DNA of 64,000 nt from Actinomycetota bacterium (GCA_019639075.1 JAHBSO010000002.1:124001-188000); one strand, 5' to 3'. Positions 7,517-18,281 are shown, counted from the first letter of the stretch. Notes: generated by a model not told the origin, from the sequence alone. Numbers and translations: made by a program.

Positions 7517-9970
7517 TCAGTACATGTACGTGCCCGCGTAGGCGCTGGGGTGGTAGGCGATGCGGGTGGAGGCGAACGACTGCGGGTCGAGCGCCTCGAG
7601 GGTCTGGTCGGTGTAGAGGATCGGTGTGCCGCCGACCACCAGCACCCGGGAGACGACGGGCTGACCGGCCGGGTTGCACATGAAGTACGTCCCGCCGGTG
7701 TCGTCCGGCGCGTACCGGGCGACCGTGCCCTCGTCGACCTTGTAGCACTGCCACCTCGGCCACTCGACGGTCTTCGTCCCGGCGTCACCGCAGTGGAGCA
7801 CCTTGCCGTTGCGCCCGACCATGTCCTGGAGCTCCGGATCGGTGATCGGCACCTCGGGGCACGGGGCCGGCACCTCGTTCGGCTTGTTCGCCACCGGCAC
7901 CGCCACCTCGCTCACCGACCCCTCGGTCCCGACCACCACGGCGTGGTTGGCCGGCGCCTCGCCGCTGCCCTCCCACTGGGTGTCCTGGATCCCCCACATG
8001 GCCAGGTTGCGATCCGGCCAGTAGGTGAAGGCGTGGTGGTCGGACCCCACCTGGTCGGCCGACCACGGCCGCTCCCACGTGCTGACCACCTGCGGAGCGT
8101 CGGGGTCCGACACGTCGAGCAGGTGGGCCTGGACCCACGACCGCGATCGCTTCTCGTCGCCCGAGCCGACCGTGTCCGAGCGCCGGCCCACCAGCAGCGC
8201 CCGGTCGTCGGGCAGCGGGTGGAAGTAGGTGACGTCGCCGGGCAGCGTGACGTTGCCGGCCTTGCGGGGGGCGGTCGGGTCGCTGACGTCGACCACCTGC
8301 ACGACCCGGCCGAACAGCCCCGTCGACACGAGGACCCGGCCCTCGACGTAGCGGACCGCCGCCACCTCTCCCTTGCCGCCGGCCAGATCCTCGACCGTGG
8401 CGGTGGCCGTGAGGTCGCCGTCGCCGTTCGCCGTGAGCAGCGTGAGGTCGACGGCGTTGTTCGACGTGTCCTGCGCCCACGGCGTGCCCGTGGTGGTGAC
8501 GACCGAGAGCGAGTCGCCGACCTCGCCGAAGGCGAACTGCCCGACGGTCGAGCCGTCGACGATCCCGGTGCCGTCGTAGGCGGGGGCCTCGCCATCGACG
8601 AAGGAGAACTCGTGGATCGCGGTCTGCCAGTCGTCGAAGGTGAGGCGGTCCCGGTCGATCGGGTCGACCCAGACCCCCGAGCTGATCGCCACGGTGTCGA
8701 GACCCGCGTACAACGTGTCGCCGGGGGCGAGGATCGACGTGGCGGTCGGGTCGAAGGTGCCGGTGCCGATCGGGAAGGTGACCATCGACGTCATGGCGAC
8801 GCCGGCGAACGTGTCGGGCACGTGGACCCGGTCGCACGGCACGAGCGGCTGCGCGGCCTCGTCGCCCCGCTGCCAGTCGGGGATCCAGTCGGCCGCGGTG
8901 GACAGGGCGACCGAGCGACGGTTCTGCTCCAGCGCCTTGGCCACCGACGTCGGGGTGGTCGGCATGACGAACCCGAGGTCGGCCATGTCGGAGGTCGTGA
9001 CGAGGCGGATCTCGCCGTCGACCAGGCGGGCCGACACCAGCCGGCCCTCGACCCGCACCCGGTCGCTGATGGTCGGTGCCGAGGCGTCGGTGGCGTCGAC
9101 GAACGTGACGGTCAGGTAGCTGGTGGACGACTGGGTCGCCGACGGGTCGCCCTCGACCGGGTCGGAGATCTCGTTCTCGGTGCCGAAGACCGCCACCCGG
9201 TCGCCGTCGACGAGGATCTGGCTCACCGACATCAGGTCGTCGTTCGGCGTCACGTCGAGCGTCGACAGCACCTCGAAGCTCTCCGAGCTCGTGATGCGGA
9301 GGTTCCCCTTCCCGTCCAGGTCATAGATCTTCTTGCCCACGGCCTTCACGTCGTCGAGCTCGTCCACACCGACCACCTGGACGTTGGTCCCCAGGGTGGT
9401 CTCGTCCGCGCCCGTGCCCGATGCCGGCGCGGTCGTCCCTGGACTCGTGGCCATGCTGTCCGCCGCTGAGCGAGCGACGCCGACATCGCCGTCGATGGCG
9501 TAACCCACCTCCTCGAACCGCATGACCGAGTCGTAGCCGCCGAAACCGCGGCTGCCGACGTGCTCGGCGCCGACCCGGCGGAGGTCGCCGATCAGGGCGT
9601 CGCAGTCGGCGAAGGTCGACACGGTGCTGACCAGCTTCACCTTGGTCGGGTCGACGGGCTGGGCGTCGAGCGAGGACAGCAGCGCCTCTGCCGACGCCCG
9701 CTCCTGGGGGCTGGCGTCGGACCCGGCCGGCACGGCGAGCTCAGCCCCGCCGTCGTCACCGCGCTGGGCGACGACCACGCCGGCGAGGGCCACGACGGCG
9801 ACGAGCGCGGCCGCCGCCAGGCCGGTCATCCGCCGGCTGCGGCGCCGGAGCGCGGCCGCCTCGACCGTTGACGGGGCGATGCCGGACATGCGGGCCCGGA
9901 GGCGGGCGCCCGCCGCGGACAGGACCGGATCGTCGTCGTCACGGGGATCGGGGTTCACGGGTTCGTTCAT
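7517..9970 (-). CDS. Membrane-anchored beta-propeller protein (COG4880/PF09826-like)
   Basis: An 817-residue protein with an N-terminal cytoplasmic segment (about residues 1-47) containing RRRSRR, one transmembrane helix (about 49-68) and a long extracytoplasmic part. The latter has repeated strands like VVGVDELDDVKAVGKKIYDL and DGDRVAVFG, matching the actinobacterial and archaeal family of secreted proteins with a C-terminal beta-propeller. The start is ATG 9970, 13 bp after the stop of the ECF sigma gene. The short basic cytoplasmic tail plus a single helix next to an ECF sigma factor makes a sensory or anti-sigma-like role plausible, but I see no recognisable zinc-binding anti-sigma motif. 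Function otherwise unknown. Confidence 0.5.
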   Translation of the reverse strand: MNEPVNPDPRDDDDPVLSAAGARLRARMSGIAPSTVEAAALRRRSRRMTGLAAAALVAVVALAGVVVAQRGDDGGAELAVPAGSDASPQERASAEALLSSLDAQPVDPTKVKLVSTVSTFADCDALIGDLRRVGAEHVGSRGFGGYDSVMRFEEVGYAIDGDVGVARSAADSMATSPGTTAPASGTGADETTLGTNVQVVGVDELDDVKAVGKKIYDLDGKGNLRITSSESFEVLSTLDVTPNDDLMSVSQILVDGDRVAVFGTENEISDPVEGDPSATQSSTSYLTVTFVDATDASAPTISDRVRVEGRLVSARLVDGEIRLVTTSDMADLGFVMPTTPTSVAKALEQNRRSVALSTAADWIPDWQRGDEAAQPLVPCDRVHVPDTFAGVAMTSMVTFPIGTGTFDPTATSILAPGDTLYAGLDTVAISSGVWVDPIDRDRLTFDDWQTAIHEFSFVDGEAPAYDGTGIVDGSTVGQFAFGEVGDSLSVVTTTGTPWAQDTSNNAVDLTLLTANGDGDLTATATVEDLAGGKGEVAAVRYVEGRVLVSTGLFGRVVQVVDVSDPTAPRKAGNVTLPGDVTYFHPLPDDRALLVGRRSDTVGSGDEKRSRSWVQAHLLDVSDPDAPQVVSTWERPWSADQVGSDHHAFTYWPDRNLAMWGIQDTQWEGSGEAPANHAVVVGTEGSVSEVAVPVANKPNEVPAPCPEVPITDPELQDMVGRNGKVLHCGDAGTKTVEWPRWQCYKVDEGTVARYAPDDTGGTYFMCNPAGQPVVSRVLVVGGTPILYTDQTLEALDPQSFASTRIAYHPSAYAGTYMY

Positions 9971-9983
9971 CGTCGGCCTGCCT

Positions 9984-10478
9984 TCACTCGGCGTAGGACT
10001 GCATCTCGGCCGAGCCGCGGAGCGCGGTCCGGCCACGGTGGAGGAGGGACTTGGCCGCCGGGATCGTGAGGCCCATGGTCTCGGCGATCTCGTCGACGGA
10101 CAGATCGGCGCCGTAGCGCAGCGCGATGACGGCGGCCTGCTCGGAGGGCAGCCGGCGGACGGCGCCCCACACCCCCTCGTCGTCGAGGGCGGCGAGCGGG
10201 TCGGGGGCCGCGGGTCGGGCCGTGAGCGAGTCCAGGCGTCGGAGCGCCTGCTGCTCGCTGGCCCGCTTGCGGGTGGTGGAGATCGCTTCGTTGATCGCGA
10301 CCCGACGGGCCCAGGCCCCGGGCTTGTCGAGCCGGGAGACCCGCCGCCACCGGCGGTAGCAGCGCTCGAAGGTCTCCTGGACGATCTCCTCGGACCGGTG
10401 CTCGTCACCGACGATCGCGTATACGGCGGCGACGAGCCCCCGGCTCTCGGTCTCGACCAGCTCCACGAAGTCCACCAC
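9984..10478 (-). CDS. ECF-type RNA polymerase sigma factor
   Basis: A 164-residue sigma-70 family factor with region 2 (about residues 7-70, including GDEHRSEEIVQETFERCYRRW) and region 4 (about 105-155, LPSEQAAVIALRYGADLSVDEIAETMGLTIPAAKSLLHRGRTAL split over its helix-turn-helix). It would direct RNA polymerase to a small regulon. Translation starts at GTG 10478 behind a perfect GGAGG seven bases upstream. It is directly upstream of, and probably co-transcribed with, the membrane beta-propeller gene, the arrangement expected for a sigma factor and its membrane partner. I could not identify its target promoter by eye. Confidence 0.5.
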   Translation of the reverse strand: MVDFVELVETESRGLVAAVYAIVGDEHRSEEIVQETFERCYRRWRRVSRLDKPGAWARRVAINEAISTTRKRASEQQALRRLDSLTARPAAPDPLAALDDEGVWGAVRRLPSEQAAVIALRYGADLSVDEIAETMGLTIPAAKSLLHRGRTALRGSAEMQSYAE

Positions 10479-10518
10479 GTGTCATCCTCCGCCACACACA
10501 CGCACGAGGGGGCGGATG

Positions 10519-10534
10519 GGTCGCGCTCGCGACC
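10519..10534. terminator. Short GC hairpin after the aldolase stop
   Basis: GGTCGCG-CT-CGCGACC, a 7-bp perfect stem immediately next to the stop codon of the aldolase gene (minus strand). It may terminate or attenuate transcription between the aldolase and sigma genes. The loop is very short and there is no U-tract, so confidence is low. Confidence 0.5.
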
Positions 10535-11590
10535 TCAGAGGTGCCGCGCGACCACGGCTGCAACACCCGCGACGAAGCGGTCGACGTCCTCGGCCGTGGT
10601 GCTGAAGCTCGTCATCCACCGGACCAGGTCGACCGTGAGGTCCCACGGCCAGAAGAACGACCACTCCTGGAGCGGTGCGATCGCGGCGGTGGGCAGCGTT
10701 GCGAACACCGAGTTCACGTCGGGGTCGTGCTCGACCACCACGCCGGGCACCTCACGCACCCTCTCGACGAGCGTTGTCGCTCGGACGTTGGCGTCGCGGG
10801 CGTTGCGCAGCCACAGGTCGCCCTCCATGAGGGCCAGCACCTGGGCGGCCACGAACCGGGCCTTGGACGGGAGCTGCCCGGCCTGCTTGCGCACGAACCG
10901 GGCGTGGGCGGCCAGCTCGGGCCGGAGGTACACGACGGTCTCGCCGTACATGGCGCCGTCCTTGGTCAGGCCGAGCGTCATCACGTCGACGCCGGTGTCG
11001 CGCACCATGGTCGGCAGGTCGGTGCCGGTGGCGACCAGGGCGTTGGCGATGCGGGCGCCGTCGAGGTGCACGAGCAGGCCGGCGGCGTGCGCGGCGTCGG
11101 CCAGCGCACCGATCTGATCGGGCGTGTAGACCGCGCCGTACTCGGTGGCCTGGGTGATGGAGACGACCTTTGGCTGGGGGTGGTGCTCGGTCCCGAGCCA
11201 GTGCAGGAACGGTTCGAGGACGGCCGGGTCGATGCGTCCCCGCTCGTGGGGCACCGGCAGCACCGTGACGCCCGCGAAGCGCGACAGCGCCCCGGCCTCG
11301 TCGACGACGAGGTGGGCGACGTCGGCGCAGATCACCGCCTCCCACCCCTGGAGCACGGACGCGATCCCGACGACGTTCGCACCGGTCCCACCCCAGCAGG
11401 CGAACGACTCGACCGGCGCGTCGAACCGCTCGCGCAGCAAGGCCTCGGTGCGCCGGGTCCACGGGTCGTCGCCGTACGCGAGGGCCGGTCCGGCGTTGGC
11501 GGCGGCGAGGGCCTCCATCACCTCGGGCGACACCCCGGCGGCGTTGTCGCTGGCGAAGGACGCATCGGGCGGTGGGGGCAGCTCGGTCAT
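10535..11590 (-). CDS. ltaE: Low-specificity L-threonine aldolase (beta-eliminating lyase family)
   Basis: A 351-residue PLP enzyme of aspartate aminotransferase fold, splitting L-threonine/allo-threonine to glycine and acetaldehyde. Family signatures: FASDNAAGVSPEVMEAL near the N-terminus, FACWGGTGANV for phosphate binding, a stacking His in ADVAHLVVDEAG, HLDGARIANAL with the pyridine-binding Asp, and the PLP lysine in TLGLTKDGAMYGE. The ATG at 11590 is preferred over 11608 because family members begin just before the SDN segment. The gene is monocistronic or read through to the sigma gene 56 bp downstream. The divergent phosphoesterase gene starts 63 bp upstream, so a two-way promoter lies in 11591-11652. 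Confidence 0.5.
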   Translation of the reverse strand: MTELPPPPDASFASDNAAGVSPEVMEALAAANAGPALAYGDDPWTRRTEALLRERFDAPVESFACWGGTGANVVGIASVLQGWEAVICADVAHLVVDEAGALSRFAGVTVLPVPHERGRIDPAVLEPFLHWLGTEHHPQPKVVSITQATEYGAVYTPDQIGALADAAHAAGLLVHLDGARIANALVATGTDLPTMVRDTGVDVMTLGLTKDGAMYGETVVYLRPELAAHARFVRKQAGQLPSKARFVAAQVLALMEGDLWLRNARDANVRATTLVERVREVPGVVVEHDPDVNSVFATLPTAAIAPLQEWSFFWPWDLTVDLVRWMTSFSTTAEDVDRFVAGVAAVVARHL

Positions 11591-11652
11591 CGCCCGACAG
11601 GTTCGCACCCGACACCGCGGACCGCCGAGTCGTCGCCAGACTGGACGGCGCC

Positions 11653-12318
11653 ATGGCCCGCCTGTTCACCGCCGACCTCCACCTCGGCCACGCCAACGTG
11701 ATCCGCTACTGCGACCGACCCTTCGCCGACGTCGACGAGATGGACCGCGCCCTCGTGGCCGGCTGGAACGCCGTCGTGGCCGACGACGACGAGGTGTGGG
11801 TGCTGGGCGATCTCGCCATGGGCCCGCTCGCCCACTCGCTGGAGGTGGCCGCCGAGCTGCAGGGGCGCAAGCACCTGGTGATCGGCAACCACGACCGCCC
11901 GTTCCACGGCAAGAAGGTCGACGAGTACGAGGCCGCCGGGTTCGAGCTGCACCACGGCACCGTGGAGCTGGTGCTGCCCGGCGGCGTGGTGGTCCACGCC
12001 TGCCACTTCCCCTACGTCGGCGACTCCGGCGACCTCGATCGCCACGTCGAGGACCGCCCGATCGACGACGGCGGCTGGCTGCTCCACGGCCACGTCCACG
12101 AGAAGTGGCGCCAGCGGGGTCGCATGGTCAACGTCGGCGTCGATGCCTGGGGCGGCCGCCCGGTCGAGGACCACGCGCTGGCCACCCTCGTCGCCGCCGG
12201 CGAGCACGACCTCGCCCCCCTCCGATGGTCACGGTCGGGGTCGGATCCCAACCGTGACGACGACGGGGATCACCGGCCCGAGGGCGGACGCACGGTTGGG
12301 ATCCGACCCCGACCGTGA
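11653..12318 (+). CDS. Calcineurin-like metallophosphoesterase
   Basis: A 221-residue phosphoesterase. The metal site is complete: TADLHLGH (residues 6-13), VLGDLAMG with the second Asp, GNHDRP, then HACHFPY and LHGHVHEKW. The size and the DLHLGHANVI start match the bacterial family annotated as phosphohydrolases or phage-type phosphoesterases of unknown substrate. The last roughly 30 residues are odd. The conserved domain ends around HDLAPLRW, and the remaining tail (SRSGSDPNRDDD to VGIRPRP) is translated from both arms of the inverted repeat at 12228-12319. The stop codon lies inside the repeat. The native stop was therefore probably lost to, or supplied by, the repeat. Confidence 0.5.
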   Translation: MARLFTADLHLGHANVIRYCDRPFADVDEMDRALVAGWNAVVADDDEVWVLGDLAMGPLAHSLEVAAELQGRKHLVIGNHDRPFHGKKVDEYEAAGFELHHGTVELVLPGGVVVHACHFPYVGDSGDLDRHVEDRPIDDGGWLLHGHVHEKWRQRGRMVNVGVDAWGGRPVEDHALATLVAAGEHDLAPLRWSRSGSDPNRDDDGDHRPEGGRTVGIRPRP

Positions 12319-12319
12319 C
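12228..12319. repeat. IR-type palindrome, 29-bp perfect arms, convergent junction
   Basis: The arms 12228-12256 and 12291-12319 are exact complements with a 34-bp spacer; the core is GGGGTCGGATCCCAACCGTG. It lies between the convergent phosphoesterase and Baeyer-Villiger monooxygenase genes and ends 11 bp before the stop of the latter. It probably works as a bidirectional terminator and overlaps the 3' coding end of the phosphoesterase gene. Related elements occur at 18471, 22069 and 31621. Confidence 0.5.
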
Positions 12320-12329
12320 GACCGTCGCG

Positions 12330-14102
12330 TCAGGACGACGTGACGGTGAGGCCGGGGAAGTCGCCCTCGTCGCGCCAGCGGTCGAGGTAGCCGACGTAGT
12401 GCATGAGGTTGCCGGGGTGGGCCACGTTGCGGGCCGAGGCCATCGTCCGCTCGGACTCGCTGTTGTGGAAGCTCGGCGTGCAGGCCACCGCGTAGCGACC
12501 GAAGCCCTTGCCGATCGACCACAGCAGGTTGAGCCACTCGTCCTCGGCCTCGACCGTCGCCTCGATGGTGTCGATGCCCTCGGCCTCGACCGTGGCGACG
12601 ATCCAGGTGAGGTGCGCGGTGAGCTCCTGGAGGTAGTGGTGGAAGTTGAGGCCGAAGCCGGCCTGGACGAAGTGGCACACCAGCAGGTTCGGGAAGCTGT
12701 TGGTGTGGATGCCGTGCAGCGTGTGGGCGCCGTCGTGCCACCGCTCGCTGAGCTTCACGCCGCCCTTGCCCACCGGGTCGAACCCGAGGCGGCTGACGAG
12801 GCCGGTGGTGACCTCGAAGCCAGACGCGTAGACGAGCAGGTCGAGCGGGTACTCGACGCCGTCGACGACCGGACCGGCCGCCGACACCTCCTGGACACCC
12901 TTGCCGTTGGTGTCGACGAGGTGGACGTTCGGCTCGTTGAACGACTGGAGGTACTCGTCGTGGTAGCAGAGCCGCTTGCAGTGCTTGCCGTACCAGGGCT
13001 TGAGCTTCTCGGCGGTCTCGGGGTCGGTGACCACCTCGTCGATGCGGTCCCGCAGGCCCTGCATCACGTCGAAGTCGAGGGCGTCGAGCCGGGCCGACTC
13101 CTCGGGGGTCGACGCCTCCTGCTGGGTGTCCTCCCACAGCAGCCGGGTGGCGCCGTCGCCGACGAGGTTCTTCTCGGGCTTGCCGCCGGTGACGCACTCG
13201 GTGAAGTTCAGGATCCGCTCGCGCTGCCAACCGGGCGGCTGGGCCTTGACCCACCCGGGCTCGATCGCCTCGTTGGCCCGGACCCCGACCGGCGACGGCG
13301 TGCGCTGGAAGACGTAGACGTCCTTGGCCGCCTTCGCGAGCTGGGGCACGACCTGGATGGCTGTGGCGCCGGTGCCGACGATGCCGACCCGCTTGTCGGC
13401 GAGCTGGTCCATGGGCTCGGTCGGGCTGCCGCCGGTGAACGAGTAGTCCCAGCGGGCGGTGTGGAAGGCCCGACCAGCGAAGTCCTGGATGCCCTCGATG
13501 GCCGGCAGCTTCGGCTTGTGGAGGATGCCGCCGGCGGTGATCAGGAACTTGCTGGTGAGCTGGTCGCCCCGTGAGGTGGTGATCCGCCACTTCGAGGCGT
13601 CCTCGTCCCAGACCGCGGTGTCCATCTCGGTCTGGAAGAGCGCGTGCGGGTACAGGTCGAAGGTGCGGCCGATGCGCTGGCAGTGCTCGAAGATCTCCGT
13701 CGCCGGGGCGTACCGCATGGTCGGCGTGTAGCCGGTCTCCTCCAGCAGCGGCAGGTAGATGAGCGACTCGACGTCGCACATGCAGCCCGGGTAGCGGTTC
13801 CAGTACCAGGTGCCGCCGAAGTCGCCGGCCAGGTCGACGAGGCGGAACTTCGTCACCCCCTTCTCCAGGAGGCCCTTGGCGATCAACATGCCGGCGAACC
13901 CGGCGCCGACGATCACGGCGGTGAGGTCGTCCTCGACCACCGGCTCGCGGGTGAAGCCCGGCTCGACCCACGGGTCGACGTCGAGACCGTCGAACTCCGA
14001 CAGCTCGTGGTACTGCGACTGCCCGTCGGAGCGCAGCCGCTTGGCCCGCTCCTCCTGGTAGCGCTGCTTCGCCGCCTCGACACGTTCCTGGGACTCAGCC
14101 AC
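12330..14102 (-). CDS. Type I Baeyer-Villiger monooxygenase
   Basis: A 590-residue FAD/NADPH enzyme inserting oxygen next to a ketone to give esters or lactones. The FAD Rossmann motif is GAGFAG (residues 66-71) and the NADPH motif is GTGATA (about 243-248). The diagnostic Baeyer-Villiger fingerprint F-x-G-x3-H-x3-W-D is complete at Phe208-Asp219. Length fits cyclohexanone/steroid-type enzymes with the extra N-terminal helix. The start is GTG 14102, preceded by GAGGTC. A 17-bp near-palindrome 17 bp upstream (14119-14135) suggests control by a TetR-type repressor, which is not adjacent. The divergent neighbour encodes a DinB-type protein. Substrate cannot be read from sequence. Confidence 0.5.
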   Translation of the reverse strand: MAESQERVEAAKQRYQEERAKRLRSDGQSQYHELSEFDGLDVDPWVEPGFTREPVVEDDLTAVIVGAGFAGMLIAKGLLEKGVTKFRLVDLAGDFGGTWYWNRYPGCMCDVESLIYLPLLEETGYTPTMRYAPATEIFEHCQRIGRTFDLYPHALFQTEMDTAVWDEDASKWRITTSRGDQLTSKFLITAGGILHKPKLPAIEGIQDFAGRAFHTARWDYSFTGGSPTEPMDQLADKRVGIVGTGATAIQVVPQLAKAAKDVYVFQRTPSPVGVRANEAIEPGWVKAQPPGWQRERILNFTECVTGGKPEKNLVGDGATRLLWEDTQQEASTPEESARLDALDFDVMQGLRDRIDEVVTDPETAEKLKPWYGKHCKRLCYHDEYLQSFNEPNVHLVDTNGKGVQEVSAAGPVVDGVEYPLDLLVYASGFEVTTGLVSRLGFDPVGKGGVKLSERWHDGAHTLHGIHTNSFPNLLVCHFVQAGFGLNFHHYLQELTAHLTWIVATVEAEGIDTIEATVEAEDEWLNLLWSIGKGFGRYAVACTPSFHNSESERTMASARNVAHPGNLMHYVGYLDRWRDEGDFPGLTVTSS

Positions 14103-14118
14103 GGTGACCTCACAAATA

Positions 14119-14135
14119 TGTGACACGGTGTTACA
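14119..14135. promoter_or_regulatory. Candidate TetR-type operator upstream of the BVMO gene
   Basis: TGTGACACGGTGTTACA is a 17-bp palindrome with one mismatched pair around a central G (TGTnACAC-G-GTGTnACA). It sits just upstream of the monooxygenase start in the 119-bp divergent promoter region. A second short inverted repeat, TCACA-N4-TGTGA, overlaps it at 14110-14123. The form resembles TetR-family operators in actinobacterial lipid and ketone catabolism; no TetR gene is adjacent. Confidence 0.5.
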
Positions 14136-14221
14136 GAACTCCCCCACAGTCTGCCCGAACCACCCGATCCCGCCAAGTCGACAGGCGTCACACCAGGCGT
14201 CGGCCGCTACCGTCGTCGCCC

Positions 14222-14851
14222 ATGGACGCCGCCGCCGAGGTCGCCACCCGCCGACGAGCGATCGCCGACGTGGTCGAGACCCTCGACGCCGACCAGCTCG
14301 ACCACCCGTCGTGGTGCGAGGGCTGGCAGGTGCGCGACGTGATCGGCCACCTCGTGCACCTCGCCGAGGCCACCCAGATCTCGATGCTCCGCGACGTCGC
14401 CCGCAACGGGATCCTCCCCGACAAGGGGCTCGCCGCGGTGGGCAAGGAGATCGGTGCGCGTCCCGCCGACGAGCTGGCCAGCCGCCTGCGGGACGCGGCG
14501 GACGGGACCTACCACGTCCCCGGGACGCCCATGGCGGTGATCGTCGGCGAGGTCCTGGTCCACGCCGCCGACGCGCTCCGCCCACTCGACCTCGAACCTC
14601 CGAGCGATCCCGCCGTCGCCGCCGAGCTGATCCCCACCTACCGCCGCTTCGGACGGGTCGCGTTCCACGCCACACCCACCGCGAAGGTCACCCTGGTCGC
14701 CACCGACACCGATCTACGCATCGGCTCCGGCCCCGAGGTCCGGGGCCGGGCGATCGACCTGCTCCTGCTCTCGGCGAACCGAGCCCAGGTGCTCGACCGG
14801 CTCGACGGGCCGGGCACGGCCGTGATCGCCGACCGGGCCTCGGGGAGCTGA
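14222..14851 (+). CDS. DinB-fold (TIGR03083/maleylpyruvate isomerase N-terminal) protein
   Basis: A 209-residue four-helix-bundle protein. WCEGWQVRDVIGHLVHLAEA (about residues 32-51) carries the first metal histidine, and VLVHAADALRPL carries later ligands, the pattern of DinB_2/MDMPI proteins. Many actinobacterial members are mycothiol-dependent transferases or isomerases, so a thiol-dependent reaction is possible. The start ATG 14222 is divergent from the Baeyer-Villiger monooxygenase with a shared promoter region. The methyltransferase gene follows after 4 bp, so the two are surely co-transcribed. Exact substrate unknown. Confidence 0.5.
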   Translation: MDAAAEVATRRRAIADVVETLDADQLDHPSWCEGWQVRDVIGHLVHLAEATQISMLRDVARNGILPDKGLAAVGKEIGARPADELASRLRDAADGTYHVPGTPMAVIVGEVLVHAADALRPLDLEPPSDPAVAAELIPTYRRFGRVAFHATPTAKVTLVATDTDLRIGSGPEVRGRAIDLLLLSANRAQVLDRLDGPGTAVIADRASGS

Positions 14852-14855
14852 CGCG

Positions 14856-15458
14856 ATGGCTCGACCGACGCGCTGGGTGACCGACACCGACGAGGGCCAC
14901 TCGGCCTGGTACGTCGAGCGGTTCCGCACGATGGCGGCCGAGGGCGCCGATCTGGAGGGCGAGGCCCGCATGGTCGACGCCATGGTGGGGCGCGGCGCCC
15001 GCCTGCTCGACGCCGGCTGCGGACCGGGTCGCACCGCCGGAGCGCTGCACCGGTTCGGCCACGAGGTCGTCGGCGTCGACGCCGACCCGGTGCTGATCGA
15101 GGCCGCGGAGGCCGACCACCCGGGACCCCGGTTCCTCGTCGCCGACCTGTCCGAGCTCGACCTCGCCGCGCACGACGAGCACCCGCCGTTCGACGCGGCG
15201 GTCATGGCCGGCAACGTGCTCGCCTTCGTCGCCCCCGGCACCGAGGCCGACGTGCTCACCCGCGTGGCCGCCCACCTCCATCCCGACGGGTTCCTCGTCG
15301 CCGGCTTCCACGTCGAGAAGCTGCCGGTCGCCACCTACGAGGCGGCGGTCGCCGACACCGACCTGGCCGAGGACCACCGCTTCGCCACGTGGGACCTCCG
15401 CCGCTGGCACGACGAGGCCGACTTCGTGGTGTCGGTCCTGCGCCGCGCCAGCGACTGA
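14856..15458 (+). CDS. Class I SAM-dependent methyltransferase
   Basis: A 200-residue protein with the glycine-rich SAM motif LLDAGCGPGRTAG (about residues 50-62), an acidic end of strand 2 in VVGVDADP and motif II in FDAAVMAGNVLAF. The substrate is not deducible. It has a weak N-terminal helical cap (GHSAWYVERFRTMAAEG). It starts 4 bp after the DinB-type protein and ends at a convergent junction with katG that carries a repeat element. It probably belongs to the same two-gene unit. Confidence 0.5.
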   Translation: MARPTRWVTDTDEGHSAWYVERFRTMAAEGADLEGEARMVDAMVGRGARLLDAGCGPGRTAGALHRFGHEVVGVDADPVLIEAAEADHPGPRFLVADLSELDLAAHDEHPPFDAAVMAGNVLAFVAPGTEADVLTRVAAHLHPDGFLVAGFHVEKLPVATYEAAVADTDLAEDHRFATWDLRRWHDEADFVVSVLRRASD

Positions 15459-15460
15459 CG

Positions 15461-15539
15461 TTTCGACTCCGCTGCGCTCCGCTCAACGAACACGCGATGT
15501 GTTCCTTGAGCGGAGCGAGCGCAGCGAGCGCAGTCGAAA
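15461..15539. repeat. TTTCGACTCCGCTGC-type repeat at the convergent methyltransferase/katG junction
   Basis: Two roughly complementary halves, 15461-15492 (TTTCGACTCCGCTGCGCTCC start) and 15500-15539 (ending GCAGTCGAAA), with TTGAGCGGAGCGAGC inside. It occupies nearly the whole 86-bp gap between two convergent stops and could form a bidirectional terminator hairpin. Confidence 0.5.
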
Positions 15540-15544
15540 GGCCC

Positions 15545-17817
<2,273 letters not shown>

Positions 17818-17822
<5 letters not shown>

Positions 17823-18243
17823 CCGCGCAGTCGGGGCAGCGGCCCCAGTAGACGACCTCGGCCTCGTCGATGGTGAAGCCATGGTCGTCGACGACGTCGA
17901 GGCAGGGCCGTGTGCCCATCGCGCAGTCGACGTCGACGAGACGGCCGCAGGCGCGGCAGATCAGGTGGTGGTGGTTGTCGTCGACCCGGTCCTCGTAGCG
18001 GGCGGGGGACCCCGCCGGCTCGATGCGCCGGAGCACGCCCTTCTCGGTGAGGACGGCGAGCGTGTCGTAGACGGCCTGGCGCGAGATCGCGCCGATCTCG
18101 TCGCGGGCCGCCGCATCGATGGCCTCGGCGGTGCCGTGGGGGTTGGCGGCGACCGCGGCCATGACCGCGAGCCGCTGGGCGGTCACCTGCAGGCCGTGGT
18201 CCCGGAGCACCTGGGCCCGGTCGGTGTGCGTGTCGGGGGGCAC
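17818..18243 (-). CDS. furA: Fur-family repressor, FurA/PerR-like, upstream of katG
   Basis: A 141-residue metalloregulator: winged-helix DNA-binding domain (about residues 10-80, with [19 protein letters not shown] as the recognition helix) and a dimerisation domain with HHH (91-93). There are two CxxC pairs, CRAC (96-99) and CPDC (136-139), forming the structural zinc site. Same-strand position directly upstream of katG fits the actinobacterial FurA that represses its own operon and responds to peroxide. The GTG at 18243 gives a normal N-terminus. A 17-bp perfect inverted repeat about 22 bp upstream (18265-18281) is a candidate autoregulatory operator. Confidence 0.5.
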
Positions 18244-18264
18244 AGGTCCTGTTCTACATCGACT

Positions 18265-18281
18265 TCTGGATCTTGTCCAGA
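18265..18281. promoter_or_regulatory. Candidate Fur-type operator upstream of furA-katG
   Basis: TCTGGA-TCTTG-TCCAGA, a perfect 6-bp inverted repeat with a 5-bp spacer, about 22 bp before the GTG start of furA. Position and symmetry suit an autorepressor site. It is less AT-rich than the mycobacterial FurA box, so this is inference. Confidence 0.5.

Noticed and set aside
3767-9469. A 1900-codon open frame on the plus strand
   Set aside because: It runs antisense through the beta-galactosidase, epimerase and propeller genes, with low-complexity Arg/Gly/Asp-rich translation and no domain. This is typical of antisense frames in GC-rich DNA.
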